In this document: piece after piece, positions 1 through 7,597 of the stretch | Layout: each line of letters begins with the position of its first letter | How positions within the stretch are numbered: position 1 is the stretch's first letter | Assembly (NCBI RefSeq): GCF_006439355.1 | Contig: NZ_VFTG01000016.1 | Location: 62,001-126,000 of the forward strand | Length of the DNA stretch: 64,000 bases | Direction of reading: 5' to 3' | Origin: Mesorhizobium sp. B4-1-3 | GTDB lineage: Bacteria; Pseudomonadota; Alphaproteobacteria; Rhizobiales; Rhizobiaceae | Program-made: the position numbers and the translations under genes | The notes under the pieces: generated by a model | Seen by the model: the letters and a program-made list of their open reading frames with translations, nothing else | The model's database searches: none | What the model was told of the DNA's origin: nothing

Positions 1-7
1 CTGGTGG

Positions 8-520
8 CTAAGTAGAGGCGATTGAGCCAGCCTGAGCCACCGCTATGATGTGCGCCAGTGCTTTTTCGACCGCGGTGTTGTGGTAGCGCTCGGGAATCAG
101 CCCCGACAGGGTCGCTCCCGGCGCCGGGCCGCCGCCGGTCGCATGCTCCAGCCAGCGCGCGACAAAATCGACTTGCAGCCGCTCCGCCATCAGCTCCGCC
201 TTTTTGATCTGGGCGCGCAGCTGTTCTTTCGCATTGTCCGGAATATCCTCGCGTGCCGGCTTCAATGTGCGGCGAAGCGTGCGCAGGGGAAGCACCACGT
301 CTTGACGCCAGCTTGACATTGCTGCCCGCAGCGCAGCGAACTCGTTGCTCGAGAGGGACTTGCCCAAAGCCACATCGGAGTAGACGAGCATCAGCATCTC
401 CACCACGTCCAGCCCTGCCTCGTCCTGCAGAACGAGGCAGGCTTCGGAAACGCCCGCGCGTGCGTAGAGATCGAGCAGGAACGCCCATGCGGCGTCTCCA
501 GGGGAAGAGTGTTCGTTCAG
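8..520 (-). CDS. TIGR02444 (DUF2390) family protein, probable CTG start
   Basis: Small protein of about 170 residues whose biochemical role is unknown. The N-terminal pattern LLDLYARAGVSEACLVLQDE is the hallmark of the TIGR02444/DUF2390 family. This stretch lies upstream of the first ATG (at 406), so the usual start would cut off the conserved domain. No ATG, GTG or TTG is available in frame above it. A strong AGGAGG (527-532) sits 6 bases before an in-frame CTG (518-520), directly behind the stop of the upstream dehydrogenase gene, so I place the start there; ATT at 524-526 is the alternative. It is the last gene of the operon and is probably translationally coupled. Family assignment is firm, the start is inferred. 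Confidence 0.75.
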   Translation of the reverse strand: MNEHSSPGDAAWAFLLDLYARAGVSEACLVLQDEAGLDVVEMLMLVYSDVALGKSLSSNEFAALRAAMSSWRQDVVLPLRTLRRTLKPAREDIPDNAKEQLRAQIKKAELMAERLQVDFVARWLEHATGGGPAPGATLSGLIPERYHNTAVEKALAHIIAVAQAGSIAST

Positions 521-521
521 G

Positions 522-1919
522 TCAATCCTCCTCGTATTGGCTAGCCAGTTCGCCGATTGAGACGGGTTTCAGGGGCGGGCGAATCCGGTAATATCCCGTT
601 GTGTCGGGGGTCTGGCGGGTTTCGCGCGCGACGATGGCGCTGACCGTCGGACCGCACATGCGGCCTTGGCAAGGACCCATGCCGCAACGCAGAAACGCCT
701 TGGCCTGGTTCGGGCCAAGACAGCCCTGCCGCACGACGTCGCGAATGGTGCCGGCACGGATACCCTCGCAGCGGCATACGATCACCTCGTCGCTCGGAAC
801 GAGCACTTCCTCGCGCGGACGATAGAGCCGGTCAAGGAAAGGCCGGATCGTCAGGTGGGCGCGTAGGGCGCGCTGTGTGACGGCCTTTCGGCTCGCAAAT
901 TCGGTATCGGTAATCTTGTCGAGGCGCTTGAGGATCGCGAGCGCGCCCAACGCGCCGGTATGGGCGCTTGCCGCCGCGCCCACGATGCCGCCGCTGTCGC
1001 CGGCGATGAAGATCCCCGGAATGGAGCTTTCCCGCATCGGGTCGAGGACGGGGAGGAAGCACTGCTGCTCTTCGTCCCATCGATGCGCGCAGCCGATTGA
1101 TCTGGCTATCTGCTGGCTTGGTATCACGCCCTCGTGCAGGGCAATCAGGTCGAGGTCGATGCGCAGGGTGCGTCTTCCGGCCCGGAAGCTGACGGCGACA
1201 GCGCGCTCCGCCCCCTCGATGCGCAGGTTGGAAACGCCGCGGTAGATGTTCACGCCGTGCCGGCGCAATGCGATGATCAGACCGACGCCCTTGCGAAGGT
1301 AACCTGGACCGTGGCCGCAAACGGCTTTCGGCAGATGCTGCAGGGCTGGGATGAGATTGGCGCGCTCGGCGGTGTCGAGAAGCACGAGGTCGGAAACACC
1401 GGCTTCAAGGCACTGGCCGGCGAACAAATAGAGGAGCGGACCGCAGCCGGCCAGGACGAGACGTCCGCAAGGGCGAAGTCCGGAATCCTTGAGCATGATC
1501 TGCAAGGCGCCGACCGTCATAACCCCGGGCAGTGTCCAGCCAGGCACCGGAACCGGCCGCTCCATCGCGCCCGAGGCAATGACGAGGGTCCTTGCCTGTT
1601 GCCGCTCGATCTTATCGTGGGCCTTCGTCCAAACCGTGCCGTCGGCGTCGATGCGCCAGGCGCTTGTGTTGAAGCGCAACTCCGCCGCGGTAGCCCGCAT
1701 TCTGGCCGCCAGCGCGGCGCCGGCTGCATAGTCGGAACCGAGCACCGCCGAAAGGCTCGCGTTGTCGGCATTGCGTTCGACCGCGCGGTAGATTTGCCCG
1801 CCCGGCAGGGGTTGCTCATCGACGACGAGGGTGCGGGCACCACCTTCGGACAATGTCGCGGCCGCCGACATTCCGGCAGGTCCGGCTCCGATCACGATTG
1901 CATCCCACAGGCCCTTCAT
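522..1919 (-). CDS. FAD/NAD(P)-binding dehydrogenase subunit, HcnB/OoxA type
   Basis: Large flavoprotein subunit (465 aa) of a multi-subunit dehydrogenase related to hydrogen cyanide synthase HcnB, octopine/nopaline oxidase A and hydroxyproline dehydrogenase subunits. These enzymes oxidise amino or imino acids and pass electrons on through Fe-S centres. An N-terminal Rossmann motif (VIGAGPAGMSAA, near residue 9) binds FAD and a second glycine-rich motif lies near residue 157. The C-terminal part (about 378-425) has the BFD-like cysteine pattern CRC...C...C...C that usually holds a [2Fe-2S] cluster. Its ATG overlaps the stop of the small ferredoxin-like gene upstream, and the three dehydrogenase genes are contiguous. 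The substrate cannot be told from sequence. Confidence 0.88.
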   Translation of the reverse strand: MKGLWDAIVIGAGPAGMSAAATLSEGGARTLVVDEQPLPGGQIYRAVERNADNASLSAVLGSDYAAGAALAARMRATAAELRFNTSAWRIDADGTVWTKAHDKIERQQARTLVIASGAMERPVPVPGWTLPGVMTVGALQIMLKDSGLRPCGRLVLAGCGPLLYLFAGQCLEAGVSDLVLLDTAERANLIPALQHLPKAVCGHGPGYLRKGVGLIIALRRHGVNIYRGVSNLRIEGAERAVAVSFRAGRRTLRIDLDLIALHEGVIPSQQIARSIGCAHRWDEEQQCFLPVLDPMRESSIPGIFIAGDSGGIVGAAASAHTGALGALAILKRLDKITDTEFASRKAVTQRALRAHLTIRPFLDRLYRPREEVLVPSDEVIVCRCEGIRAGTIRDVVRQGCLGPNQAKAFLRCGMGPCQGRMCGPTVSAIVARETRQTPDTTGYYRIRPPLKPVSIGELASQYEED

Positions 1920-2218
1920 CCGACCATCCTCGCACCGTGCTGGCGCTTGACGATCATCCCCGGGCGGGCCTTTGTCAGGCAGGATTGCTGGTTCTGTTTG
2001 CCGTCAATTTCGACCAGGCACTCGAAGCACACGCCCATCATGCAATAGGGCGCGCGCGGGCTGTCGTCGACAGGGCTTTCTCTCAAGGGTGAGGCTCCGG
2101 CCGCCAGCAACGCCGCAGCGACACTGTCGCCCGACCGGAAAGGAACCGGAGAGCTCTCGAAATCTAGGACGTTGCCGCTTGCGGGCAATATAGCACTGCG
2201 TTCAACCCGGGTGAACAT
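1916..2218 (-). CDS. (2Fe-2S)-binding small subunit, HcnA type
   Basis: Ferredoxin-like small subunit of about 100 aa. The cluster-binding cysteines are in CMMGVCFECLVEIDGKQNQQ followed by a further Cys, a C-x4-C-x2-C...C pattern typical of HcnA and of the sarcosine/octopine oxidase small subunits. A longer open frame reaches 2368, but its extra N-terminus only mirrors the overlapping upstream gene. I choose the ATG at 2218, which begins MFTRVERS, because family members begin just before the FRS-type beta-grasp segment. This start overlaps the 3' end of the upstream flavoprotein gene by 17 bases, pointing to coupled translation and a fixed subunit ratio. Confidence 0.85.
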   Translation of the reverse strand: MFTRVERSAILPASGNVLDFESSPVPFRSGDSVAAALLAAGASPLRESPVDDSPRAPYCMMGVCFECLVEIDGKQNQQSCLTKARPGMIVKRQHGARMVG

Positions 2219-3308
2219 CGAACCTGCCGCTTGTAAAGCTCGAAAGATGTTCGGGGAGCCGGCCTTTCGCCAGCGACGGCCCGATTTCCAGCGCATGCAC
2301 GCTGGCGAGGGTAACACCACTGTGGCAAGTGACGGCAAAGGCGCCGGGAAAACGAGCGGATTCCTCATAGATGGGACGACCGTCAGGCGTCATGACGCGT
2401 AACGAACCCCAACTGCGCACCACCGTGGCTTCAGCCAATGCGGGGAAGACGCGGGCTGCTGTCCTGCAAAGCGCGGCTGCGGTAGGCACGTCTGTCCCGT
2501 CGTCGAAACCGCGATCTTCATGGCTGCTCCCAAGCAGGACCGTGCCCTCGACCGATTGCCGGACGCAGTTCGTGGCATAGGGCAGGAATGGCTTGATCCG
2601 TTCGGTGACGACAATCTGTCCCCGTTCGGGCTTCACCGGCATTGAAAGCCCCACATGCCCGGCGAGGTCGGCCGCGCCGAGACCAGCGGCCAGGGCAATC
2701 CGCTTGCCGGTGACGCTGGCAGTGCGGCTGACTGCCTTGAACCCATCTCTTTCCGTGGCGATGTGCTCGACCCGGAACCCGGGACGGTAGTGGCCTCCGG
2801 CGTCCTGCAACCCTTGTTGCAGCGCGCGTAGCAGATACAGGGGATTGACATGACCATCGAGCGAGGAAAACGAGGCGCCAACCACGTCGTCGCCGATGCC
2901 GGGCAACAGAGACCGCAAGTCGGCGCGATCGAGGATGGAGATGTCGATTTCGCCGCCGTCGGCCCGCGTGCGGGCAATGACATCGCGGCGCTTGTCCAGT
3001 TCCGCTTCGCTGAAGCAGAATTGCAGCCCGCCAGGTTGCCGCCACCCGATGTCGAAGGAAACGGCGTTGCTCAACCTCGCGGCAAATCCCGGCCACATTC
3101 GGCCAGCGTGCAGCGACCATTGCATATAGGGCGGGGCGCCGACGCCTTTTCCCTGTAGCCAGACAAGGCCGAAATTGCCACGCGCGGCGCGATGGGCCTG
3201 GTCGCCTTCATCGAGCAGGACGACGTTGGCTCCTGCAATCTGCGCGCCCCATGCAAGGGCTGCCCCGACGAGGCCGCCACCCACGACGATCAGGTCGTAC
3301 GCCTCCAT
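2202..3308 (-). CDS. FAD-dependent oxidoreductase, HcnC/DadA type subunit
   Basis: D-amino-acid-oxidase fold flavoprotein (368 aa) that would be the catalytic subunit oxidising an amine or amino/imino acid. The FAD-binding motif LIVVGGGLVGAALAWGA starts near residue 6, and the C-terminal stretch with SWGSLRVMTPDGRPIYEE resembles the substrate-proximal region of the glycine oxidase/HcnC family. With the two following genes it makes an HcnCAB-like trio. True hydrogen cyanide synthase is not implied: the UbiD/UbiX and racemase neighbours suggest a catabolic role on a different carboxylated amine. The call to family is solid, the substrate is unknown. Confidence 0.85.
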   Translation of the reverse strand: MEAYDLIVVGGGLVGAALAWGAQIAGANVVLLDEGDQAHRAARGNFGLVWLQGKGVGAPPYMQWSLHAGRMWPGFAARLSNAVSFDIGWRQPGGLQFCFSEAELDKRRDVIARTRADGGEIDISILDRADLRSLLPGIGDDVVGASFSSLDGHVNPLYLLRALQQGLQDAGGHYRPGFRVEHIATERDGFKAVSRTASVTGKRIALAAGLGAADLAGHVGLSMPVKPERGQIVVTERIKPFLPYATNCVRQSVEGTVLLGSSHEDRGFDDGTDVPTAAALCRTAARVFPALAEATVVRSWGSLRVMTPDGRPIYEESARFPGAFAVTCHSGVTLASVHALEIGPSLAKGRLPEHLSSFTSGRFDVHPG

Positions 3309-3318
3309 CGCGGTGCCT

Positions 3319-4077
3319 TCAGGAGGTTTCCGGGTGGAAACCGCGAGGCTTCAAGCCTGCGTGAAGCCACTCGACGAGCGACACGACATCGTAGACAGGC
3401 ACGCCGAAAGTCCTCTCGATTGCCCGCGAATAGGGAGGAAGATTGGCGCATTCGCTGACCAGGGCGCCTATCGACGGCGTTTCGGCGAGCATACGCTCCA
3501 CAGTCTCCAGAGCGTCGCGTTCCTGTGCCGCGTAGGAGACCCGGGAGGCGTTGTTGCGCATATTGGCGCGGATCGGCCCGTCAAAGGCGAGTTCGCCGAG
3601 CGGAAGGCCGATAGGAGCACCGATGTTTATGAAATGCTCGTCCGTGATGGACTTGCGGTCCGAAACGATGACGCCGACAGTCTTGTCCGCCGGCAATGTC
3701 TGCAGCACGAGTGGAATCTGCATCAAACTGGATGAGGCAACCGGCACGCCGCTATAGGCGCGCAATTGCGGATGTACCATCGCAAGGAACCCGCAACTGG
3801 TGGCGATGCCGTCCACACCCAATTCGGTCAGCCGGTCGATCGCGTCGTAAATAGCCGGCAAGGCCTTTTCTGGGGCGCCCTGGATCACATCCTGCGGGCG
3901 CACGCCGGTGACAACATGATACTGCACTGGAAAACGCCAAGTCAGCGCATTGCCAACATCGCCCGGAAGGCGCTCGAAACCGGTGTCGAGCACGATAATG
4001 CCGATATGCGCGCCGTGGACTGGGCGGCGGCGGCGCGGGCGATCAGTGGTTTGCTCGACATTTACGACAGGTTGCAT
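3319..4077 (-). CDS. Aspartate/glutamate racemase family protein
   Basis: About 252 aa protein of the Asp/Glu/hydantoin racemase superfamily. The two cysteines expected for a two-base racemase or a related arylmalonate-decarboxylase-like enzyme are visible in DGIATSCGFLA and in GALVSECANL. The ATG at 4077 is preceded by GGTGG at a workable distance; a GTG at 4089 is also possible and would add four residues. It lies between UbiX and the dehydrogenase genes with gaps of only a few bases, so it is part of the same transcript. Racemisation of an amino acid or hydantoin before the FAD dehydrogenase acts would be a sensible role, but this is inference. Confidence 0.8.
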   Translation of the reverse strand: MQPVVNVEQTTDRPRRRRPVHGAHIGIIVLDTGFERLPGDVGNALTWRFPVQYHVVTGVRPQDVIQGAPEKALPAIYDAIDRLTELGVDGIATSCGFLAMVHPQLRAYSGVPVASSSLMQIPLVLQTLPADKTVGVIVSDRKSITDEHFINIGAPIGLPLGELAFDGPIRANMRNNASRVSYAAQERDALETVERMLAETPSIGALVSECANLPPYSRAIERTFGVPVYDVVSLVEWLHAGLKPRGFHPETS

Positions 4078-4093
4078 CGGTAAGGCCACCCGG

Positions 4094-4744
4094 TCAGGGG
4101 TCGTCGTCGGGCTTTGGACAGGCTTCGCGGTCAGCGCTCATTCCCTCCCATCGCGCCACCTTGCCGCTGTCGATGCCGAACAGGTCCAGCGCGCGGCCAA
4201 CGCTGTGGTCCACCATCTCCTCAAGCGAACGCGGCCTGGCATAGAAGGCGGGAACGGGCGGCATGATGATCGTACCCATTTCGGCGAGCGCGGTCATTGT
4301 CCGAAGATGCCCGAGATGCAGAGGAGTCTCGCGCAGCATCAGAACGAGCTTACGGCGTTCCTTCAACACCACGTCCGCGGCTCGGCTCATCAGGCTGGAG
4401 GTGACGCCGGAGGCGATCTCGGACATCGTCCTGACGGAGCAGGGCGCAATCAGCATGCCGAGCGTCCGGAAGGACCCGCTGGAAATCGAGGCGCCGATGT
4501 TTTGAACATTGTGGTAGACGCTGGCCCGTTCGGCGATCTCGGCTGGACGCATGCCGAGTTCCTGGGAAAGCGTCAGATGCGCCGACCGCGTCACTATCAG
4601 ATGGGTTTCGACGCCGGCGACCCTGAACTGGTCCAGCGCTCTGACACCATAGACAGCGCCTGAGGCGCCGCTGATGCCGACGATGATACGGGGAGGCTGT
4701 GGCTCGCCCGTGCCGCCGTGCCAGGATGAAGCAGATCCGCTCAC
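4094..4744 (-). CDS. ubiX: Flavin prenyltransferase, UbiX family
   Basis: Protein of 216 aa that would join dimethylallyl phosphate to FMN, making prenylated FMN for the UbiD-type decarboxylase next door. The N-terminal IIVGISGASGAVYGVRALD is the UbiX nucleotide-binding motif; SSGSFRTLGMLIAPCSVRTM and LRETPLHLGHLRTM are the other conserved family segments. The start is a GTG (4742-4744) that overlaps the TGA of the upstream UbiD gene, a typical coupled pair. A much longer frame upstream in the same phase is only the shadow of UbiD. Dedicated UbiX copies commonly sit beside catabolic UbiD enzymes. Confidence 0.9.
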   Translation of the reverse strand: MSGSASSWHGGTGEPQPPRIIVGISGASGAVYGVRALDQFRVAGVETHLIVTRSAHLTLSQELGMRPAEIAERASVYHNVQNIGASISSGSFRTLGMLIAPCSVRTMSEIASGVTSSLMSRAADVVLKERRKLVLMLRETPLHLGHLRTMTALAEMGTIIMPPVPAFYARPRSLEEMVDHSVGRALDLFGIDSGKVARWEGMSADREACPKPDDDP

Positions 4745-6063
4745 GCGTTTTCGAACCAGTTCGCGAGATCGACCTTGTCGGCAAGCCGGATTTTCTTGCG
4801 TTCGAATTCGGCCTTGCGGTGGAACGGCTTGGTGGCGTCGACGAGCAGGCGCCCCCAATGATCCTTGGCTTCGTCGCGATAGAAGGAAGGCGTATCGGGA
4901 ATGATGATCATGTCCTTGTCTGGGCGGCACCGGGTCAGGGTCGCCCACATCACGTCGTCCATGCTGTAGATGTCCACATCCTCGTCGACGACAGTGACCA
5001 CCTTGGCCCAGATTGGCTCGGCGCCGATGGTGGCTAGCATCACCTGGCGGGCGTGGCCCTCGAACTGCTGGTCGACCTTGATCACGGCATGATTGACAAA
5101 AGGCTGGCAGGTGACATCGAGAATGCCGGGCAGCGCCGCGCTCAACCGCTGGAAGATGTTGGCGGACACCGACAGTTCCAGCGTCAGCACCTCTTCGGCC
5201 GAGCCGCACAGGATGCTGTGGAACATGGCGTCGCGCCGCACCGTCACCCCCAAAACCTCGAACACGGCATTCGGCCCCTCGGGGACATAATAACCCATGA
5301 ATTCGCCGAACGGGCCTTCGGGCCGGCGTTCGTTCGGCAGGAAGCGGCCCTCGATGACGATTTCGGTGTCTGCCGGAACCTCAAGGTCGATATATTTGCA
5401 CTTGCGCATGGCGATGGGGCTGCCCTTCAGCCGTGCCGCGACCTCGAGCTCGTCCACGTCATAAGGCAGCGGGGCCGCGGCGGTGAGGAAGGATGTCGCC
5501 GGCGCGCCGATCAACATTGCCGCCTCCAACGGCTTGCCCATTTTCTCGGCCTTCTCATGATAGATGGTGAGGTGATGGCGCGGCGCCAGGCGGCAGCGCA
5601 GTTCGCTGTCGCTCACATACATCGAGCGGTGATAGGACAGGTTGCCGATCCCCGTCTCGGGATCCTTGGCAATGAACATGGCCGAGGTGAAATAGGGCGC
5701 GGCGTCGCGATCAGAGTATGTGATGAGCGGCAGATCAGACAGCTTGCACTCGGTCAGTTCCGGGTCATCGACCTTGACGAAAGGTTCGCCGACGCTTGCC
5801 GAGCCGAGATTGGCAAGATTGCTCCATTGGCGACAGAAATCGGTGGAATCGATACCGATCACCTCCGCCAGGCGCTCGCGCGAGCCATAAACGTTGGTAA
5901 CGACGGGAAAGCGCGTGCCCTTGACGTTGGTGAAAAGGATCGGCTTGCCCCAGCGCTTCTGGGCCACATGGGTGACGGCAGCCAGTTCATGGAACGGGTC
6001 GATCTCCTTGTCCACAACAAGCAGGTCGCCGCGTTCACGCAAGCGAGCAACATAGTCTCTCAT
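4741..6063 (-). CDS. UbiD family (de)carboxylase
   Basis: Prenylated-FMN-dependent decarboxylase of 440 aa. The N-terminal MRDYVARLRERGDLLVVDKE and the blocks ILFTNVKGTRFPVVTNVYGS, PEGPFGEFMGYYVPEG and VNHAVIKVDQQFEGHARQVM are characteristic of UbiD and its catabolic relatives. Members remove or add carboxyl groups on aromatic, heteroaromatic or alpha,beta-unsaturated acids. An AGGAG lies 9 bases before the ATG, and that ATG overlaps the stop of the regulator gene. Association with a racemase and an amine dehydrogenase rather than ubiquinone genes argues for a degradative role. The real substrate is not predictable here. Confidence 0.9.
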   Translation of the reverse strand: MRDYVARLRERGDLLVVDKEIDPFHELAAVTHVAQKRWGKPILFTNVKGTRFPVVTNVYGSRERLAEVIGIDSTDFCRQWSNLANLGSASVGEPFVKVDDPELTECKLSDLPLITYSDRDAAPYFTSAMFIAKDPETGIGNLSYHRSMYVSDSELRCRLAPRHHLTIYHEKAEKMGKPLEAAMLIGAPATSFLTAAAPLPYDVDELEVAARLKGSPIAMRKCKYIDLEVPADTEIVIEGRFLPNERRPEGPFGEFMGYYVPEGPNAVFEVLGVTVRRDAMFHSILCGSAEEVLTLELSVSANIFQRLSAALPGILDVTCQPFVNHAVIKVDQQFEGHARQVMLATIGAEPIWAKVVTVVDEDVDIYSMDDVMWATLTRCRPDKDMIIIPDTPSFYRDEAKDHWGRLLVDATKPFHRKAEFERKKIRLADKVDLANWFENA

Positions 6064-6836
6064 CGGATTCTCCTGGATGCCGCGGGACTGCGCTGCTGCG
6101 TGGTGCCGCGGTTCGGTGTGGCTTCATGCGAACTGCGCAGCCGGTAACGGTCACCCGGATAGAGGAAGCGGCTGCGGGTCACGGGGACGCCTTCGCGCCA
6201 CGTGCGGCGATCGAGCAGAAGGCAGGGCTGATTGCCGTCGATCTCAAGGGCGCGCCTGCTTTCTTCATCGACCCGGATCGCCCGGATCGTGTTGTCGACA
6301 TAGGTGACTTCGGTTTCCCGCAGGAGGTAGGCGTGAGGCGTAATGCGGGTGAAGTCCTGCTTAAGATACTCGGGGGCTTCCTCCGGGTTGACGAAGCGAT
6401 CCTCTATTTGGATGGGCGTTCCGTCCTCCTTGTGAAGCAGGCGTGAATGGCAGACCGGACCATCGTAGGGCAGGGGCAGCATGCCGGCGAACGGACTGTC
6501 GGGAGGTACATAACCGAGAAAGAGCACTTCGCTGGTATGCACGCCGCCACTGAGGGCGATTTCCTCCGAGACGTCGGGCAGATCAAATATGGCGCACTGC
6601 ATCCGCGGGCCGACGACGAAAGTGCCGCGACCCTGGATGCGAACGAGCATGCCTTCCGACTGAAGCTCCCGCAGGGCCCGGCGCACGGTGAGGGAGGAGG
6701 CGCCGAATTCCTCGGCAAGAGATTCTTCGGAAGGCACCCGGAAATCGGCGGGCCATTCCTCTCCGCGTATGCGCTTTTCGATCGCCGTCTTGATCTGCTC
6801 GTAAAGGGGCTGCGAGTTTTGAAGTTCGTTCGCCAT
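6060..6836 (-). CDS. GntR family regulator, HutC/UTRA type
   Basis: Transcription factor of 258 aa. The N-terminal winged helix (about residues 8-70) contains PSEESLAEEFGASSLTVRRA, the GntR recognition-helix region, and the C-terminal half is a UTRA effector domain typical of HutC-like repressors that sense small catabolic ligands. I use the ATG at 6836 (MANELQ), which has GGGAG 9 bases upstream; an ATG at 6863 adds nine residues but lacks a good ribosome site. It heads the decarboxylase operon and is divergent from a RidA gene, so it most likely represses both directions from the AT-rich intergenic region. Confidence 0.88.
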   Translation of the reverse strand: MANELQNSQPLYEQIKTAIEKRIRGEEWPADFRVPSEESLAEEFGASSLTVRRALRELQSEGMLVRIQGRGTFVVGPRMQCAIFDLPDVSEEIALSGGVHTSEVLFLGYVPPDSPFAGMLPLPYDGPVCHSRLLHKEDGTPIQIEDRFVNPEEAPEYLKQDFTRITPHAYLLRETEVTYVDNTIRAIRVDEESRRALEIDGNQPCLLLDRRTWREGVPVTRSRFLYPGDRYRLRSSHEATPNRGTTQQRSPAASRRIR

Positions 6837-7029
6837 CCTCTCTCGCTCCCATTGTAATATCATATGTTAGGCGGATTGATACGCCGAGTTTGGCCAGATT
6901 GTCCAGCGTCATTTCAATCGAGATTCGTCGTGGCGGGCTGGAATCAGCGGCAAATCTGCGGGAAGTTTGCAAAGTCTGAGGCCGTTGGGGAACGATGTCG
7001 CTTCTCCCCAAGCTGCAAATCCTGCCCGC

Positions 7030-7057
7030 TTGACAATGGCTGCGAGTTACTTATCCT
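7030..7057 (+). promoter_or_regulatory. Candidate sigma-70 promoter for the RidA gene
   Basis: TTGACA (7030-7035) followed after 16 bases by TATCCT (7052-7057), about 60 bases upstream of the RidA start. The surrounding region to 7085 is markedly AT-rich against a GC-rich background and holds imperfect palindromes such as AATATAATATATG, which could be the operator of the divergent GntR regulator. Prediction from sequence only. Confidence 0.4.
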
Positions 7058-7119
7058 ATCACATAATTAGAAATATAATATATGAATTTGAATAGCCTCT
7101 TGGCGCGGGAGGATGGGGA

Positions 7120-7476
7120 ATGAGCAGCGGTATCGTTCGACATGGCGAGAACAATCGCATGAGCCTCGCCGTGGAGGCGGGCGGCTTGGTCTTTCTGGCC
7201 GGCCTTACAGCGGTCGAGACGCGCGGCGGTACTGTTGCCGCGCAGACAAAAGAGATACTTCAGAGGATCGATCATCACCTCGCCCAAGCAGGCACCAGCA
7301 AAGCGAATCTCGTCAGTGCGCAGATCTGGCTGGCCGACGCCGCTACGTTCAACGAGCTCAATACGGTATGGGAAGCTTGGGTCGCCGATGTGGGCAAGCC
7401 CGTTCGCGCCTGCGTGGAGTCACGCTTGGCGGACCCTGCTCTTACCGTGGAAATCATGGTCACGGCCTTGCGGTGA
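7120..7476 (+). CDS. RidA family protein
   Basis: 118-residue member of the RidA/YjgF/UK114 family, which hydrolyse reactive enamine/imine products of amino acid oxidation or act as ring deaminases in catabolic gene sets. The family core is seen in LVFLAGLTAVETRGG, AQTKEILQRIDHHLAQAG and the C-terminal VRACVESRLADPALTVEIMV, where the Arg corresponds to the carboxylate-binding arginine of RidA. A GGAGG precedes the ATG at 7120. It is divergent from the UbiD/dehydrogenase operon, fitting removal of imines made by the FAD dehydrogenases here. Confidence 0.88.
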   Translation: MSSGIVRHGENNRMSLAVEAGGLVFLAGLTAVETRGGTVAAQTKEILQRIDHHLAQAGTSKANLVSAQIWLADAATFNELNTVWEAWVADVGKPVRACVESRLADPALTVEIMVTALR

Positions 7477-7597
7477 GCTGCGGCCATTATCGATAGATGA
7501 GATGTCTTTCGCGCGGCATGCTCCTGCAAAGGTCCTCGATGACGGGGCGCTCGAGCGATTCGACTTTCTCTGCAGAAGGCAGTGACGCGGCAGCCTG

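Noticed and set aside
1134..2048. 304-codon plus-strand open frame
   Set aside because: Antisense shadow of the HcnB-like gene without motifs or ribosome site.
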